A stretch of DNA of 64,000 nt from Aeoliella mucimassa. GTDB lineage: Bacteria > Planctomycetota > Planctomycetia > Pirellulales > Lacipirellulaceae. A program made the translations under genes and the position numbers. Location: contig NZ_CP036278.1 in the NCBI RefSeq assembly GCF_007748035.1, forward strand, positions 5,084,001 to 5,148,000, given 5' to 3'. Below are positions 33,400 to 46,817 of the stretch, in pieces (within the stretch, counting starts at the first letter, position 1; each line of letters starts with the position of its first letter). The notes under the pieces were generated by a model. The model was not told the origin of the DNA. It saw nothing but the letters and a program-made list of their open reading frames with translations, and did not search any database.

Positions 33400-35664
33400 A
33401 TGCTTAAACTGGTTTCCACCACCGGATGGCCCCAAATCACTTTGCCCAAGCACTTTGCCCTGGCCACGAGCTTGGCCCTGGCAATTTCGGGCTCCCTAGC
33501 CCAGGCACAAACGTCGGGCGTTGTTTACGTCGACGACTTGGCCGCTCAAAGCCAACGCGCGGCTGCCAACGGTTATCAGAGCAACATGCCGATGCCGCTG
33601 CGAGCCTCCAACCAGGTGATTCCGTCGAATTACCCTCGGCCTTCGGTGCAGCAATTACCACCTTTGGAAATGCCACGCACCAACGCAATGCCCGAGCGGG
33701 AAGAACCACCAACCTTGTTCGGCAAACTCGGCGGACTGTTCGGCGGCAACAAGAATGCCAGCCAAGAACAAGAGGAACGACTCGCCCAGCAGCAGAACAT
33801 GCAACGCATGGCTCAGTTGCAAAGCGAACAAGGCCGCGCTGGTTCGACGACTGCCAACACGAATGGCATCCGTCAGAACAACTCGAACATGCAACTGCGT
33901 TCGAATGGATCGAGCAACCAACCAACCAGCTTGTTCTCACTGTGGACCGGTGATTCGAATAAGAACGAAGCAAACACCCCTTCGCAAACCAGCCCTCAGC
34001 AAGTTGCTCGCAGCAACTCGCGGAAGCCGAGCAGCTGGGGCAACAAGTCGCGTAGCGCTAGCACCGCTGTAGCTCAGTCGGTTCCTTCGATGCCGAACCA
34101 AGTTGCGATGCGTAACGCACCTTTGCCGTTGCCGATGACCACCTCGGCTCCCCAGGAGCCAAGCTATGCGATGGTGACCGACCAAACTCCGGCCATGCCG
34201 AAAGAGCCAGCCGACGTGGCCATGGTTTCGGATCAAGCCGACCTCGGCATCCAGCTCGCGATGCAGGACGCCGACGCTACCGTTACTTCGACTCCTGAGT
34301 TCCGCAGCCCTGCGATCGAACCTTCTGAGAGCCCCGAACCGGAAGTCAAGCAAGCCATCAGCCAACAAATTGCCGAAGCGGCTGCTAAGCTGCCGGCCAG
34401 TAGCCATATCGTTCAGATCTCCGACGAAGTCGCCACCGTGGCTCCGCAGCCGAAGCCCCAGGCTCCCGTTGCAACGCCGCAGCCACCAGTCGCCAAGCCT
34501 CAAGAAATCGTGAATGAGCATGTGGCTTCGAACCACGTGACTCCACGGCCTGCACCTATCGTCAGCACTCAGGCGTCGCGTCCTCGCCAACCGTTGGTGA
34601 AAATCCAGGCTCAGGAAGCGGCCGCTGCCATGCATTCCAACCCGGTAACCCCGGCTCCGGAAGTGGCCGACCAGCCTTCGACCAAGTCGGTGGAACTGCT
34701 GGCCGAAGCCAACAAGCTGGCTGGTGCTGCGGAAACCGAAGAAGACTACACCGCGGTCGTGCAAGCTTGTCGCCACGTGCTGGCGATCGAAAATGCACCG
34801 GTCGCTGTGGCCTACTGCCATGACCTCGCAAGCTGGGCACTTAATCGCCGCGGCGAGCTGAAGACCGACGAAGGTCGCATCAAAGAAGCTCTGCTCGACT
34901 TCAACGATTCGCTTCGCCTTGATCCCAAGCGGTACCGTGCCATCCACAACCGTGGTGTGCTGGCCGCCCAGGCGGGTCGCTTTGCCGACGCGTTCGACGA
35001 TTTCAACCTGACCATCGAACTGAATCCTGAGTTTGCCAAGGCTTACTCGAACCGGGGTGCCCTGTACGTGCAAGCCGGCGAGCTCGAAAAGGCCTCGGCC
35101 GACTATCGCCAGGCGATCGCACTCGATCCCGATCTGGCAGTCGCTCACAAAGGTCGCGGCCGCGTGTGTCACATGCTGGGCCGGATGGAACTCGCCCTGC
35201 AGCACCTGGATGCCGCTGCTCGGTTGGCTCCCGAAGATGCTCGCATCGTCAACAACCGTGGCGACCTGCTGTACGACATGGGCCGCTACCGCAGTGCGAT
35301 GAACGACTACGAAACCGCCATTCAACTGGCTCCTGCTTTTGCCGATGCTCACCGCAGCCTGGCCTGGTTGTACGCTACTTGCCCCGACCGCGAGTGCCGT
35401 AACCCCAGCAAGTCGGTCGCCTTGGCCAAACGAGCCATCGAGTTGTCCGGAGAGCCCGACGATCTGGAATACGACACCCTCGCAGCCGGTCTGGCCGCCA
35501 GCGGCGACTACCAGAACGCGGTCGCGATGATGGACAAAGCCCTGGAAATGGCTACCGAGAAAGACCGTGAGAACTACACTTGGCGTCGTCAGCTGTACAC
35601 CAAAGGTCAACCTTACATCTCGGAGCCGGCCGGTAACATCCAACAGGCCAGCTACGTCGAGTAG
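33400..35664 (+). CDS. exported TPR-repeat protein
   Basis: 754 residues. A signal peptide is likely (LATSLALAISGSLAQAQ, about residues 20-40). Residues 60-420 are low-complexity, rich in Pro, Gln, Asn, Ala and Ser. The C-terminal third has about five tetratricopeptide repeats, for example AIHNRGVLAAQAGRFADAFDDF, AYSNRGALYVQAGELEKASAD and IVNNRGDLLYDMGRYRSAMND, which suggests protein-protein contacts in the periplasm. Start ATG 33400 lacks a strong ribosome site. Single gene with its own terminator. Partner unknown. Confidence 0.82.
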   Translation: MLKLVSTTGWPQITLPKHFALATSLALAISGSLAQAQTSGVVYVDDLAAQSQRAAANGYQSNMPMPLRASNQVIPSNYPRPSVQQLPPLEMPRTNAMPEREEPPTLFGKLGGLFGGNKNASQEQEERLAQQQNMQRMAQLQSEQGRAGSTTANTNGIRQNNSNMQLRSNGSSNQPTSLFSLWTGDSNKNEANTPSQTSPQQVARSNSRKPSSWGNKSRSASTAVAQSVPSMPNQVAMRNAPLPLPMTTSAPQEPSYAMVTDQTPAMPKEPADVAMVSDQADLGIQLAMQDADATVTSTPEFRSPAIEPSESPEPEVKQAISQQIAEAAAKLPASSHIVQISDEVATVAPQPKPQAPVATPQPPVAKPQEIVNEHVASNHVTPRPAPIVSTQASRPRQPLVKIQAQEAAAAMHSNPVTPAPEVADQPSTKSVELLAEANKLAGAAETEEDYTAVVQACRHVLAIENAPVAVAYCHDLASWALNRRGELKTDEGRIKEALLDFNDSLRLDPKRYRAIHNRGVLAAQAGRFADAFDDFNLTIELNPEFAKAYSNRGALYVQAGELEKASADYRQAIALDPDLAVAHKGRGRVCHMLGRMELALQHLDAAARLAPEDARIVNNRGDLLYDMGRYRSAMNDYETAIQLAPAFADAHRSLAWLYATCPDRECRNPSKSVALAKRAIELSGEPDDLEYDTLAAGLAASGDYQNAVAMMDKALEMATEKDRENYTWRRQLYTKGQPYISEPAGNIQQASYVE

Positions 35665-35696
35665 CACAATCGTATAGAGGGTGGGGGAGAACGAGC

Positions 35697-35733
35697 GGGC
35701 CCAGTCGCGATCGAGCGCGACTGGGCCCTTTTT
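35697..35733 (+). terminator. intrinsic terminator of the TPR gene
   Basis: GGGCCCAGTCGCG (35697-35709) pairs perfectly with CGCGACTGGGCCC (35716-35728), 6-base loop, then TTTTT. About 33 bases beyond the stop codon. Confidence 0.92.
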
Positions 35734-35779
35734 CGTTGATTGCCCGCTTATCGCCCCTCTACGGGCCGACTCCGACAAG

Positions 35780-36034
35780 CTATTTCTTTCGCCCAAGCAG
35801 GTACCGGACGAAGTCGATTAGTCCGGCAAAGCGGTACTCACCATCGATGTAGTGCTCGATCACGTAGAAGGCAAAGTAGTAAGAGCGGCACCATGCCCAC
35901 ACACACAATGCAAGTAGCACTGCGACGCGCCAGTCGCGGGTGAGCACCACCATCAACACGGCGCTTATCAGGCCGATCGCCACGAACAGACCACCCTTCA
36001 GGTACATCAGCTTGGGTGACTTGAGGTCGCTCAT
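35780..36034 (-). CDS. small membrane protein of unknown function
   Basis: 84 residues with two membrane helices (about residues 12-30 and 35-55) and a C-terminal amphipathic part (EHYIDGEYRFAGLIDFVRYLL) ending in GRKK. No recognised domain. It lies 28 bases downstream of the CPBP protease gene on the same strand, so the two are probably co-transcribed and may act together. Confidence 0.7.
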   Translation of the reverse strand: MSDLKSPKLMYLKGGLFVAIGLISAVLMVVLTRDWRVAVLLALCVWAWCRSYYFAFYVIEHYIDGEYRFAGLIDFVRYLLGRKK

Positions 36035-36062
36035 GGAGAAGCCTGCGACTAGTCGGGGTGAG

Positions 36063-36932
36063 TTACCAGAGTTCCCACCACCCAGTGGTGACGACCACGA
36101 TGCCGAGCATCAGGTTCGTAATCGCGTGGGCGGTAACGCAGTCCCAGTAGTTCTTGGTGCGAACCATCAGCCAAGTCACCAGGCTGAACCACACCAAGGC
36201 GGCCAGTCGTTCGGGGTGATACAGCACCGGCAGTCCGACACCGACCAGCACGGCCATGCGGTTCACATGGCCGAACGGTATCTCGGTCCAGTTGTCGTGC
36301 ATTACGAATCGCATGAGGAAGCCCCGCAGAAAGGCCTCTTCGATCACCGGCACCAGCAGCGCGAGCCCAATGAATCGCACCGCGAGAAACAGATAGCCCA
36401 TGGTCGTGGGTCCGAGGGCCTCAGCCGACAACGGGTTGTACGCGGCCCGCTCGCCGGGGGCGATCCAGGAGTAAAGCCAATGCTCGGGCCCGAGCCAGTC
36501 GGCCAAGTGTCCAGTCGGATTCAAGTAGCTACAGAAGAGCCATAGCCCGCCGCCGACGAGTCCCACGCCGACCGCTAGCAGCGAGATCTTAAACGGCCAT
36601 TGCAGGTACACCGGCAAGAAGGCGAGCACCACCGCTAGCGTCGCTACCACTTTGATGGTGTAGACCACGGGGTAGTATTCGGCAGGAATCGTAATGATGC
36701 CGAGCCACACTTTGTCGGTCCCGGAGTTCTCGAGCAACGGGTCGTCGCTAGCGAGATCCAGGTCGAACTCGGCCGCTTCGGACTCGACCACCGCACTCGG
36801 AGGGGTAGGTTCGGCCGACTGAATCACCATGTAAACCACCATCGGCAGCAGGAACGCGAGCAGGGCTCGTTGCTGATTGTGCTTGGTGTCTTCCGACGTT
36901 GCGGTCGCTGGAGAGAGATTTTCGTCGCTCAT
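36063..36932 (-). CDS. CPBP (CAAX-type) family intramembrane glutamic endopeptidase
   Basis: 289 residues with about seven or eight membrane segments. The catalytic EExxxR motif is EEAFLRGFL (about residue 195), with later His-containing motifs around FGHVNRMAV and CVTAHAITNLMLG. Members of this Abi/CPBP clan cleave within membranes; some are linked to exosortase/PEP-CTERM sorting (the CAAX-protease-related family). Two PEP-CTERM proteins are in this window about 17 kb away, so that link is possible but unproven. The first 40 residues are a soluble tail. Followed by the small membrane protein. Confidence 0.85.
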   Translation of the reverse strand: MSDENLSPATATSEDTKHNQQRALLAFLLPMVVYMVIQSAEPTPPSAVVESEAAEFDLDLASDDPLLENSGTDKVWLGIITIPAEYYPVVYTIKVVATLAVVLAFLPVYLQWPFKISLLAVGVGLVGGGLWLFCSYLNPTGHLADWLGPEHWLYSWIAPGERAAYNPLSAEALGPTTMGYLFLAVRFIGLALLVPVIEEAFLRGFLMRFVMHDNWTEIPFGHVNRMAVLVGVGLPVLYHPERLAALVWFSLVTWLMVRTKNYWDCVTAHAITNLMLGIVVVTTGWWELW

Positions 36933-37526
36933 TGAGTGCTTGATGCCTCCGGTAGTTTCCGATGAATCCGCCCGCTGGCGGGCCCCACATTATGCCGTAA
37001 CATCCTCAGCTGCAACAGCTTACGACAATTCCACCAGAGTCCCCCCCAGTGCCTCGCTTTACGCGCCTGCTTGTCCTCTTTGCACGAACTTAACTGGAGT
37101 TCGAGTGAATTTGGGCTAGCGATTGGCTGTCGATCAGCTATTATACAGGCTTCGCCAGCATGCGCGGGGAGCGTACTATGGTGTTTAACCCTAGCTTCTT
37201 CGATGGTGATCGCGGTCTCGCTCAGGAGCGAGCGACTGAAAACGATCATAATCACAGGAGCGAAAACTGCCAAAACATAGCTCCCTCCTGGCGAAAGCGT
37301 CTTCCGCCTCGCCCGCCGCGAATCCTGGTTGCACCACCAGATACTGTTAGCCCTACGAGAAAAATATATCCACGCCTTCGGCCTGGGATCGCTTCGATCC
37401 TGAACCCCAAGCCCGATGGAGTGGTCCTGGATGATTCCCTATAGTTCCTTCGAACCCAGCTATTCCTTAGAAAGCGGGGTACCTGCTACCGGCAGAGAAC
37501 GTTTGGTCAAAGGTTAGAGAGAAAAA
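36933..37526. other. 594-base gap upstream of fusA
   Basis: Divergent gap between the CPBP protease and fusA. A short perfect inverted repeat GCCCGC/GCGGGC lies at 36970-36983 close to the protease start. Further in, the sequence is AT-richer and probably holds the fusA promoter and a long leader, but I could not fix a promoter pair. No reading frame looks real. Confidence 0.45.
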
Positions 37527-39635
<2,109 letters not shown>

Positions 39636-39659
39636 TCGAGTTGCTCCGAGTGTTAAACA

Positions 39660-39698
39660 CAAAGAGCCCCGCACCATCGTGCGGGGCTCTTTTTTTAT
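39660..39698. terminator. strong terminator between fusA and the ABC-F gene, probably bidirectional
   Basis: AAAGAGCCCCGCAC pairs with GTGCGGGGCTCTTT, 4-base loop, with a T-run on the plus strand and an A-run before it that gives U's on the minus strand. It can end both the fusA transcript and the convergent ABC-F transcript. Confidence 0.93.
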
Positions 39699-39726
39699 GC
39701 CTTGCCGTCGACCAGCTTCGAGAGAG

Positions 39727-41523
39727 CTACGCTTCCAGCTCTTCCCAGCGGGCGTAGGCGTGCGATAGCTCGTCGTTCAGCTGCTTCAAACGTTCGCTCG
39801 CTTCGGCAATTTTCTCTGCGGGCTGCTTGAAGTACTCCGGATCGCTCATCGCAGCAGTCAGCTCTTCGGTCTCCGACTCGAGTTGCTCGATTCGAGCCGG
39901 CAGCATTTCGAGTTCTCGCTGATCTTTGTACGACAGCTTCTTCTTGTCCGTCGACGCGGCCGGTTTCGTTTCCACCGGGGCCTTCTTCTCGGCCTTCGGT
40001 TTCGACTCCTGCGGCGACTGCTTATCGAACTTGCGTTGGCGAATCCAATCGTCGTAGCCGCCGACGTACTCGCGGACTCCGTCGGGCTCGAAGGCAATCA
40101 CGCTCGTCACTACGTTGTTCAGGAACGCCCGGTCGTGGCTCACCACCAGCAGCGTTCCATCGAACTCCATGAGTCGTTCTTCGAGCATCTCGAGCGTTTC
40201 GGAATCGAGATCGTTCGTTGGTTCGTCCATCACCACCACGTTGGCTGGCTTCGAGAACAGCTTGGCCAGCAGAATGCGATTTTGCTCGCCGCCGGAAAGG
40301 AACTTGACCTGCGTGCGGGCGCGGTCGGGGGTGAACAGGAAATCCTGCAGGTAGCCGAGCACATGGCGGCTGTTGCCGTTGATCACGACGCTGTCGGACC
40401 CCTCGCCCACGTTCTCCTGCACGGTCTGTTCGCCGTCGAGGGTGTTGCGAAGCTGATCGAAGTAAGCGACATCCACCTTGGTGCCGAGCTTCACCCCGCC
40501 CGATTGCGGCTCGAGCTTGCCGAGCAGCAGCTTGAGCAGGGTACTCTTACCTGCTCCGTTGGGCCCGACGATGCCGATTTTGTCGCCCCGCATCACGGAG
40601 GTCGAGAAGTTACTTACGATCGGCCGCTCGTCGTAGGCAAAGCTTACCTCTTCCAACTCGGCGACGAGGGCTCCGCTTTTCTGGGCCGATTGGATCTCGA
40701 GCTTCGACTTGCCCACCTTTTCGCGGCGTTGGGCTCGCTCGTTGCGCATCTCCTTCAAGGCTCGCACCCGGCCTTCATTGCGGGTGCGACGCGCTTTGAT
40801 GCCCTGGCGAATCCAGGCTTCCTCCTGGGCGAGCCGCTTGTCGAATAGCGCGTTCTGCTTCTCTTCGGCCGCCAGGGCTTGCTCTTTGCGGACCAGGAAC
40901 GTGTCGTAGTCGCACGACCAGTCGAAGATCCGGCCACGGTCGATCTCTAGAATACGCGTCGCCAGACGCCGCAGGAACGCCCGGTCGTGGGTCACGAAGA
41001 GCAGCGTGGTCGGCCAGCCGAGCAGTAGCTCTTCGAGCCAGGTAATCGCGTCGATGTCTAAATGGTTGGTAGGTTCGTCGAGCAGCAGCAAATCGGGTTC
41101 GGCCACCAGGGTTTGGGCGAGCAACACCCGACGCTTCATGCCGGACGAGAGATTCTCGACCAGCAGATCACCATCGAGCCCCATGCGGGAGAGCAGTTTC
41201 TCGACCCTTGGCAGCCGATTCCACTCTTCTAGGTGCGGATCGTGCTCGGCCAGGCTGTCGGCCACTACTTGGGTGATCGGCCCCTGCAAATGATGCGGCA
41301 CGTCCTGCGCCAGGATGGCCACCTTCGCGCCAGCGGCGATGACCACATCGCCATGATCGGGGTGCACGTTGCCTGCGAGCATCCGCATCAGTGTGGTCTT
41401 GCCCGCCCCGTTCCGCCCCAGCAGGCCAATTCGCTGTCCTGTTTCAATCTGACAGGTTACCTCATCCAGCAGCGCCGGCCCTCGATAAGCGATGGTAACG
41501 TCACGTAATTCAGCAAGGGCCAT
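39727..41523 (-). CDS. uup: ABC-F family ATPase, Uup-like
   Basis: 598 residues, two ABC domains, no membrane segments. Walker A motifs GRNGAGKTT (about residue 35) and GPNGAGKST; signature motifs LSSGMKRR and LSGGEQNR; Walker B with LLLDEPTNHLD and VVMDEPTNDLD. A linker between the domains is basic and helical. The C-terminal 80 residues form a coiled coil (ELEMLPARIEQLESETEEL), as in Uup, which binds DNA or ribosomes. Members act on ribosomes or in DNA metabolism; exact role inferred. ATG 41523 gives the conserved N-terminus MALAELRDV; the longer frame is rejected. Confidence 0.9.
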   Translation of the reverse strand: MALAELRDVTIAYRGPALLDEVTCQIETGQRIGLLGRNGAGKTTLMRMLAGNVHPDHGDVVIAAGAKVAILAQDVPHHLQGPITQVVADSLAEHDPHLEEWNRLPRVEKLLSRMGLDGDLLVENLSSGMKRRVLLAQTLVAEPDLLLLDEPTNHLDIDAITWLEELLLGWPTTLLFVTHDRAFLRRLATRILEIDRGRIFDWSCDYDTFLVRKEQALAAEEKQNALFDKRLAQEEAWIRQGIKARRTRNEGRVRALKEMRNERAQRREKVGKSKLEIQSAQKSGALVAELEEVSFAYDERPIVSNFSTSVMRGDKIGIVGPNGAGKSTLLKLLLGKLEPQSGGVKLGTKVDVAYFDQLRNTLDGEQTVQENVGEGSDSVVINGNSRHVLGYLQDFLFTPDRARTQVKFLSGGEQNRILLAKLFSKPANVVVMDEPTNDLDSETLEMLEERLMEFDGTLLVVSHDRAFLNNVVTSVIAFEPDGVREYVGGYDDWIRQRKFDKQSPQESKPKAEKKAPVETKPAASTDKKKLSYKDQRELEMLPARIEQLESETEELTAAMSDPEYFKQPAEKIAEASERLKQLNDELSHAYARWEELEA

Positions 41524-41591
41524 AAAAATTCGCGTGGGGATGGGGGTAAGTAGGGGGGATTCCTGCAACTTCCGACAAGCAGGCTATGTGG

Positions 41592-41597
41592 TAGAAT
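41592..41597 (+). promoter_or_regulatory. possible -10 element of a leaderless transcript
   Basis: TAGAAT ends ten bases before the ATG at 41607, so a start of transcription six or seven bases downstream would fall almost on the start codon. A weak -35 candidate (TTCCGA, 41570) is 16 bases upstream. No ribosome site precedes this ATG. Confidence 0.3.
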
Positions 41598-41606
41598 ATA
41601 CGAGCC

Positions 41607-41885
41607 ATGAAGATTCCCGAAAACACCCAGATGGACGCCGACTACTGGCGAGACATCGAACGTGCCAAGCAAATGACCCCGCAGGAGCGGGTACGCATTG
41701 GGCACGAGTTGTTTGAAAGGGCCATCTATTTGATGACCCAAGGGCTCAAAATGCAGTATCCCGATCTATCGGAAGCGGAGCTTCGCGAGCTTCGTCGCGA
41801 ACGGCTGGCTCGTATTCAGAAATGGGAGTCTCGAGATGCTCAAATCGGAGGAAATTGTCAAGCAGGTGCTCGCCTCGCTGAGTAA
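41607..41885 (+). CDS. small helical protein, first gene of a nucleotidyltransferase cassette
   Basis: 92 residues, charged and helical: DADYWRDIERAKQMTPQER, then LRELRRERLARIQKW. It overlaps the next gene by 50 bases in another frame, so the two are translationally coupled. No recognised domain, though this size and position recall the antitoxin or regulator half of nucleotidyltransferase-type toxin-antitoxin pairs. Not preceded by a Shine-Dalgarno sequence; possibly leaderless. Function inferred only from context. Confidence 0.7.
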   Translation: MKIPENTQMDADYWRDIERAKQMTPQERVRIGHELFERAIYLMTQGLKMQYPDLSEAELRELRRERLARIQKWESRDAQIGGNCQAGARLAE

Positions 41886-42396
41886 GCACGGCCACTCGTT
41901 CATGCTAGTGGGCTCCTACGCGACGAATCTCTACTGCGTCCCTCGCGGTACTCAGGATATCGACCTGGTAGTCGAAGCAGAATTCATCGCTGCGGCCCGA
42001 GAAATCGCCCAGTCGCATCCCGAAATTCACCTCGACCCCCAACTCGGCTTTGAGTCGGTTACGGCTACCAAGCGTGTGCTGCTAACCGCGGATGATACAG
42101 ACTTCAAGGTCGAGATCTTCGAATTGAGCAATGATCCACATGACCAAGCTCGATTTCAACGTCGACTACCGATCGATCTGTACGACGAACGTGCGTGGGT
42201 AGCGACCCCGGAAGATACAATCATCACGAAACTCAATTGGTCACAAAAAACCGGCAGAGGCAAAGACAGGGACGACGCCCAAAACGTGATGGCGACCCAA
42301 CACGAAACGCTCGACTGGCCCTATATCGCCTCTTGGTGCGAGCGGCACGGAACGCACGAAAAACTAGCCGAATTGCGGACCCAATTAGGTGTTTGA
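41836..42396 (+). CDS. predicted nucleotidyltransferase (Pol beta superfamily, AbiEii/DUF6036-like)
   Basis: 186 residues. The catalytic motif GSYATNLYCVPRGTQDIDLVV (about residues 28-48, given in part: GS near 27 and DID near 42) fits the GS-x(9-12)-DxD pattern of nucleotidyltransferases, and a third acid occurs in DFKVEIFEL (about residue 92). A later TPEDTIITKLNWSQ with RGKDRDDAQNV is typical of this subfamily. GGGAG precedes the ATG at 41836. All key residues look intact, so it is probably an active NMP- or AMP-transferase, perhaps a toxin of the AbiEii kind or its regulator. It shares an overlap with the gene before it. Confidence 0.82.
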   Translation: MLKSEEIVKQVLASLSKHGHSFMLVGSYATNLYCVPRGTQDIDLVVEAEFIAAAREIAQSHPEIHLDPQLGFESVTATKRVLLTADDTDFKVEIFELSNDPHDQARFQRRLPIDLYDERAWVATPEDTIITKLNWSQKTGRGKDRDDAQNVMATQHETLDWPYIASWCERHGTHEKLAELRTQLGV

Positions 42397-42569
42397 TTTC
42401 CCCATTTTTTGCTTAAAAATGGCCACCTACTTTGATCTAATAGAGAGGTTATTTAGCAGCCTAGAACTCGCAACAGGGAAAAACCTCCTTCTAAACCGCC
42501 AATCATGAACGCTCGATCACCAAGTACTCTGGGCAAGATTCTCACCACCGGCGAGAATAGCGAGAGTTA

Positions 42570-44868
<2,299 letters not shown>

Positions 44869-44898
44869 CCCTTTCAACGAACCCCATAAAGAGGATTC

Positions 44899-45492
44899 AT
44901 GCTACCTTTCCCCTCCGATACCGAAGCGCTGTTGTTTGATTGCGATGGAACGCTGGCCGATACGATGACGCTGCACTACGCAGCCTGGCGCGAGACCATG
45001 GCCGCCCACGGGGTCGATTTGCCTCGCGAGTTCATCGACAAGCACGCTGGCGTGCCGACCGATTTGATCGTGGAAGACATCAATAACTGCTGGGGAGTAA
45101 CGCTCGATCCCCCGGCCATCAGCGAAGAGAAAGAAGATCGCTTCCGCTTGCACATCGAGTTGGTTGAACCGATTGAGGAAGTCGTGGCAACCGCGCAGAG
45201 CTACTTCGGCAAGCTGCCGATGGCCGTGGTGTCGGGCGGTCCGGTCGATGTGGTGACCGCTACGCTGGAGCAGATCAGCGTGCTCGACTTGTTTCCCGTA
45301 CTGGTGACTGCCAGCGATCCGGTTCCACCGAAGCCGTCGCCGGAAGTGTTTCTCGAAGCCGCTCGGCGACTAGGAGTCGATCCCACGAAGTGCCATGTAT
45401 TCGAAGATGGCGATCCAGGCATCGTTGCCGCCAAGGCCGCCGGCATGACCTACACCGACGTGCGATTGGTGGTCGCTGCTCGCGATCAATAG
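44899..45492 (+). CDS. HAD superfamily phosphatase / beta-phosphoglucomutase-like
   Basis: 197 residues. Motif I FDCDGTLADT with the nucleophile Asp (about residue 15), motif II VVSGG, motif III Lys in KPSPEVFLEAAR and motif IV VFEDGDPGIVAAKAAG. An alpha-helical cap sits between motifs I and II, as in the phosphoglucomutase/phosphonatase subgroup. Small-molecule phosphatase or sugar phosphomutase; substrate not decided. ATG 44899 with a GAGG ribosome site. Ends in a 7-base overlap with the convergent DUF1207 gene. Confidence 0.88.
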   Translation: MLPFPSDTEALLFDCDGTLADTMTLHYAAWRETMAAHGVDLPREFIDKHAGVPTDLIVEDINNCWGVTLDPPAISEEKEDRFRLHIELVEPIEEVVATAQSYFGKLPMAVVSGGPVDVVTATLEQISVLDLFPVLVTASDPVPPKPSPEVFLEAARRLGVDPTKCHVFEDGDPGIVAAKAAGMTYTDVRLVVAARDQ

Positions 45493-46538
45493 TCGTACCA
45501 GATGGCCCAGCCGAACTGCTTCTCCGACTCGTTGTACCACTGATAGTAGTTGCTATGACCAGTCTGGAAGTTGAAGCCTGTACGGAACTGACTGCCGGAA
45601 CCACCCCGCCACAGCCAACCAACCTGGGCGGTGTAGTCTCCACCGAAGTCGATTTCCTGACGCAGATGGCCATTGGTCGCAAAGAACGGCGTCCCCGCCC
45701 GGCCGGTAACCCCCGGCTTGGCGTACTCGGCACCGAATTGGAACTCCCACGGCTCGGCCCCGCCGGCGGTGAAGAAGGCGTAAGCCGTTTCGCCATACAG
45801 TCGCCAGGAGGGTGTCGGGTTGTAGGAGAGACCAAAGATGATCGCGTCGCGAACGTAGTTTTTACGAGTCGCACCAGGCGTACGAACAATCAACTCGTCG
45901 CCCAGGTGAGAACTCAAGTGATAGTAACCAAACTTGGTTTGCCACTTGCCAGAACCATAGGTAAGCGGCACGCCGAAACGAAAATCGGAGGAATCGACAT
46001 CCCGTTCGTTATCAAGGTTTAATCGCACCAGCGCGGCACCTTCCATATCGAGCTGCCATCCCTCGGGATGCAACGTATCGAAAGAGCCATAACGCCAGAC
46101 ACCACGACGACCACCCAGGATCACGTCCCAGAGAGTTTGACCGGTGCCAGTTTCCTCTAACGTATTCAACTGAAACTTCGACTCACGAGGACCAGCCATG
46201 TAGCTGCGATAGATCAGACCATCGGGCATCAACTGCTCACCCCAAGAGTTGGGATTGCAGTAACCGGAACCGCTCGAGTAATCGCCGAGCACCAATTCGG
46301 GTTCCGAAACAACCGCTCCGGTTGGCTCGTCCGAAATCCACTGCGTCGGCAGGATGTGCGAAAGCGAACCAAACTGCGAGTGCGAACCGAGCCCTGGCTG
46401 AGATCCGAACGACTGCTCAACTGCCGCTGAGGTTTGGGCGTTGGCCACTCCGCCGGTCAGCGTACAGATTACCAGCGTCAAACCAACCGCGAGGATGGAA
46501 CGAAGATGATGACAGAGCTGAGCGATTGATGTGGACAC
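45486..46538 (-). CDS. DUF1207 domain outer-membrane-type protein
   Basis: About 350 residues from a GTG at 46538 (the open frame extends to 46691). Signal peptide in LRSILAVGLTLVICTLTGG, cleavage after NAQ. The mature part is beta-rich with repeated aromatic strands (WQTKFGYYHLSSHLGDEL, AQVGWLWRGGSGSQFRTGFN) and ends in FGWAIWYDY, with a terminal aromatic residue as in outer membrane barrels. GxMxGPRESKFQ-type LIYRSYMAGPRESKFQ and the HLGDE motif are what I recall from the DUF1207 family. Function unknown. The start is uncertain because no ribosome site is seen. Confidence 0.8.
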   Translation of the reverse strand: MSTSIAQLCHHLRSILAVGLTLVICTLTGGVANAQTSAAVEQSFGSQPGLGSHSQFGSLSHILPTQWISDEPTGAVVSEPELVLGDYSSGSGYCNPNSWGEQLMPDGLIYRSYMAGPRESKFQLNTLEETGTGQTLWDVILGGRRGVWRYGSFDTLHPEGWQLDMEGAALVRLNLDNERDVDSSDFRFGVPLTYGSGKWQTKFGYYHLSSHLGDELIVRTPGATRKNYVRDAIIFGLSYNPTPSWRLYGETAYAFFTAGGAEPWEFQFGAEYAKPGVTGRAGTPFFATNGHLRQEIDFGGDYTAQVGWLWRGGSGSQFRTGFNFQTGHSNYYQWYNESEKQFGWAIWYDY

Positions 46539-46817
46539 GAGAACAAATCCAACGGAGTTGGTTGGCGAGCTAATGACAGGTAGTAAGGTATGTATCGTCT
46601 GTTCCGGTAATGCGAGACTGCCGCGAAGGGTAGCGAATCTATAATTCCGGCAGAATAGTAAAACCCGAAAGACGTAAGCCTTTTTGCGCAAACAACTTAC
46701 GACGACAGAAAAGTTGCGACCTGTGGTCCGCCGCTGACAAGACGGGGAAACTTTGCGGGCGGCTGTCCATGGGAGTTTCCGAACATTCTGCCAGAAATTT
46801 CCGATAGCTGCAAAAAA

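Noticed and set aside
33937-35796. 619-codon minus-strand frame over the TPR gene
   Set aside because: Shadow frame without domain features; the plus-strand TPR repeats and signal peptide are clear.
45486-45492. Possible gene-end error where the HAD and DUF1207 genes overlap
   Set aside because: A seven-base convergent overlap is normal and both proteins end with family-like sequence.
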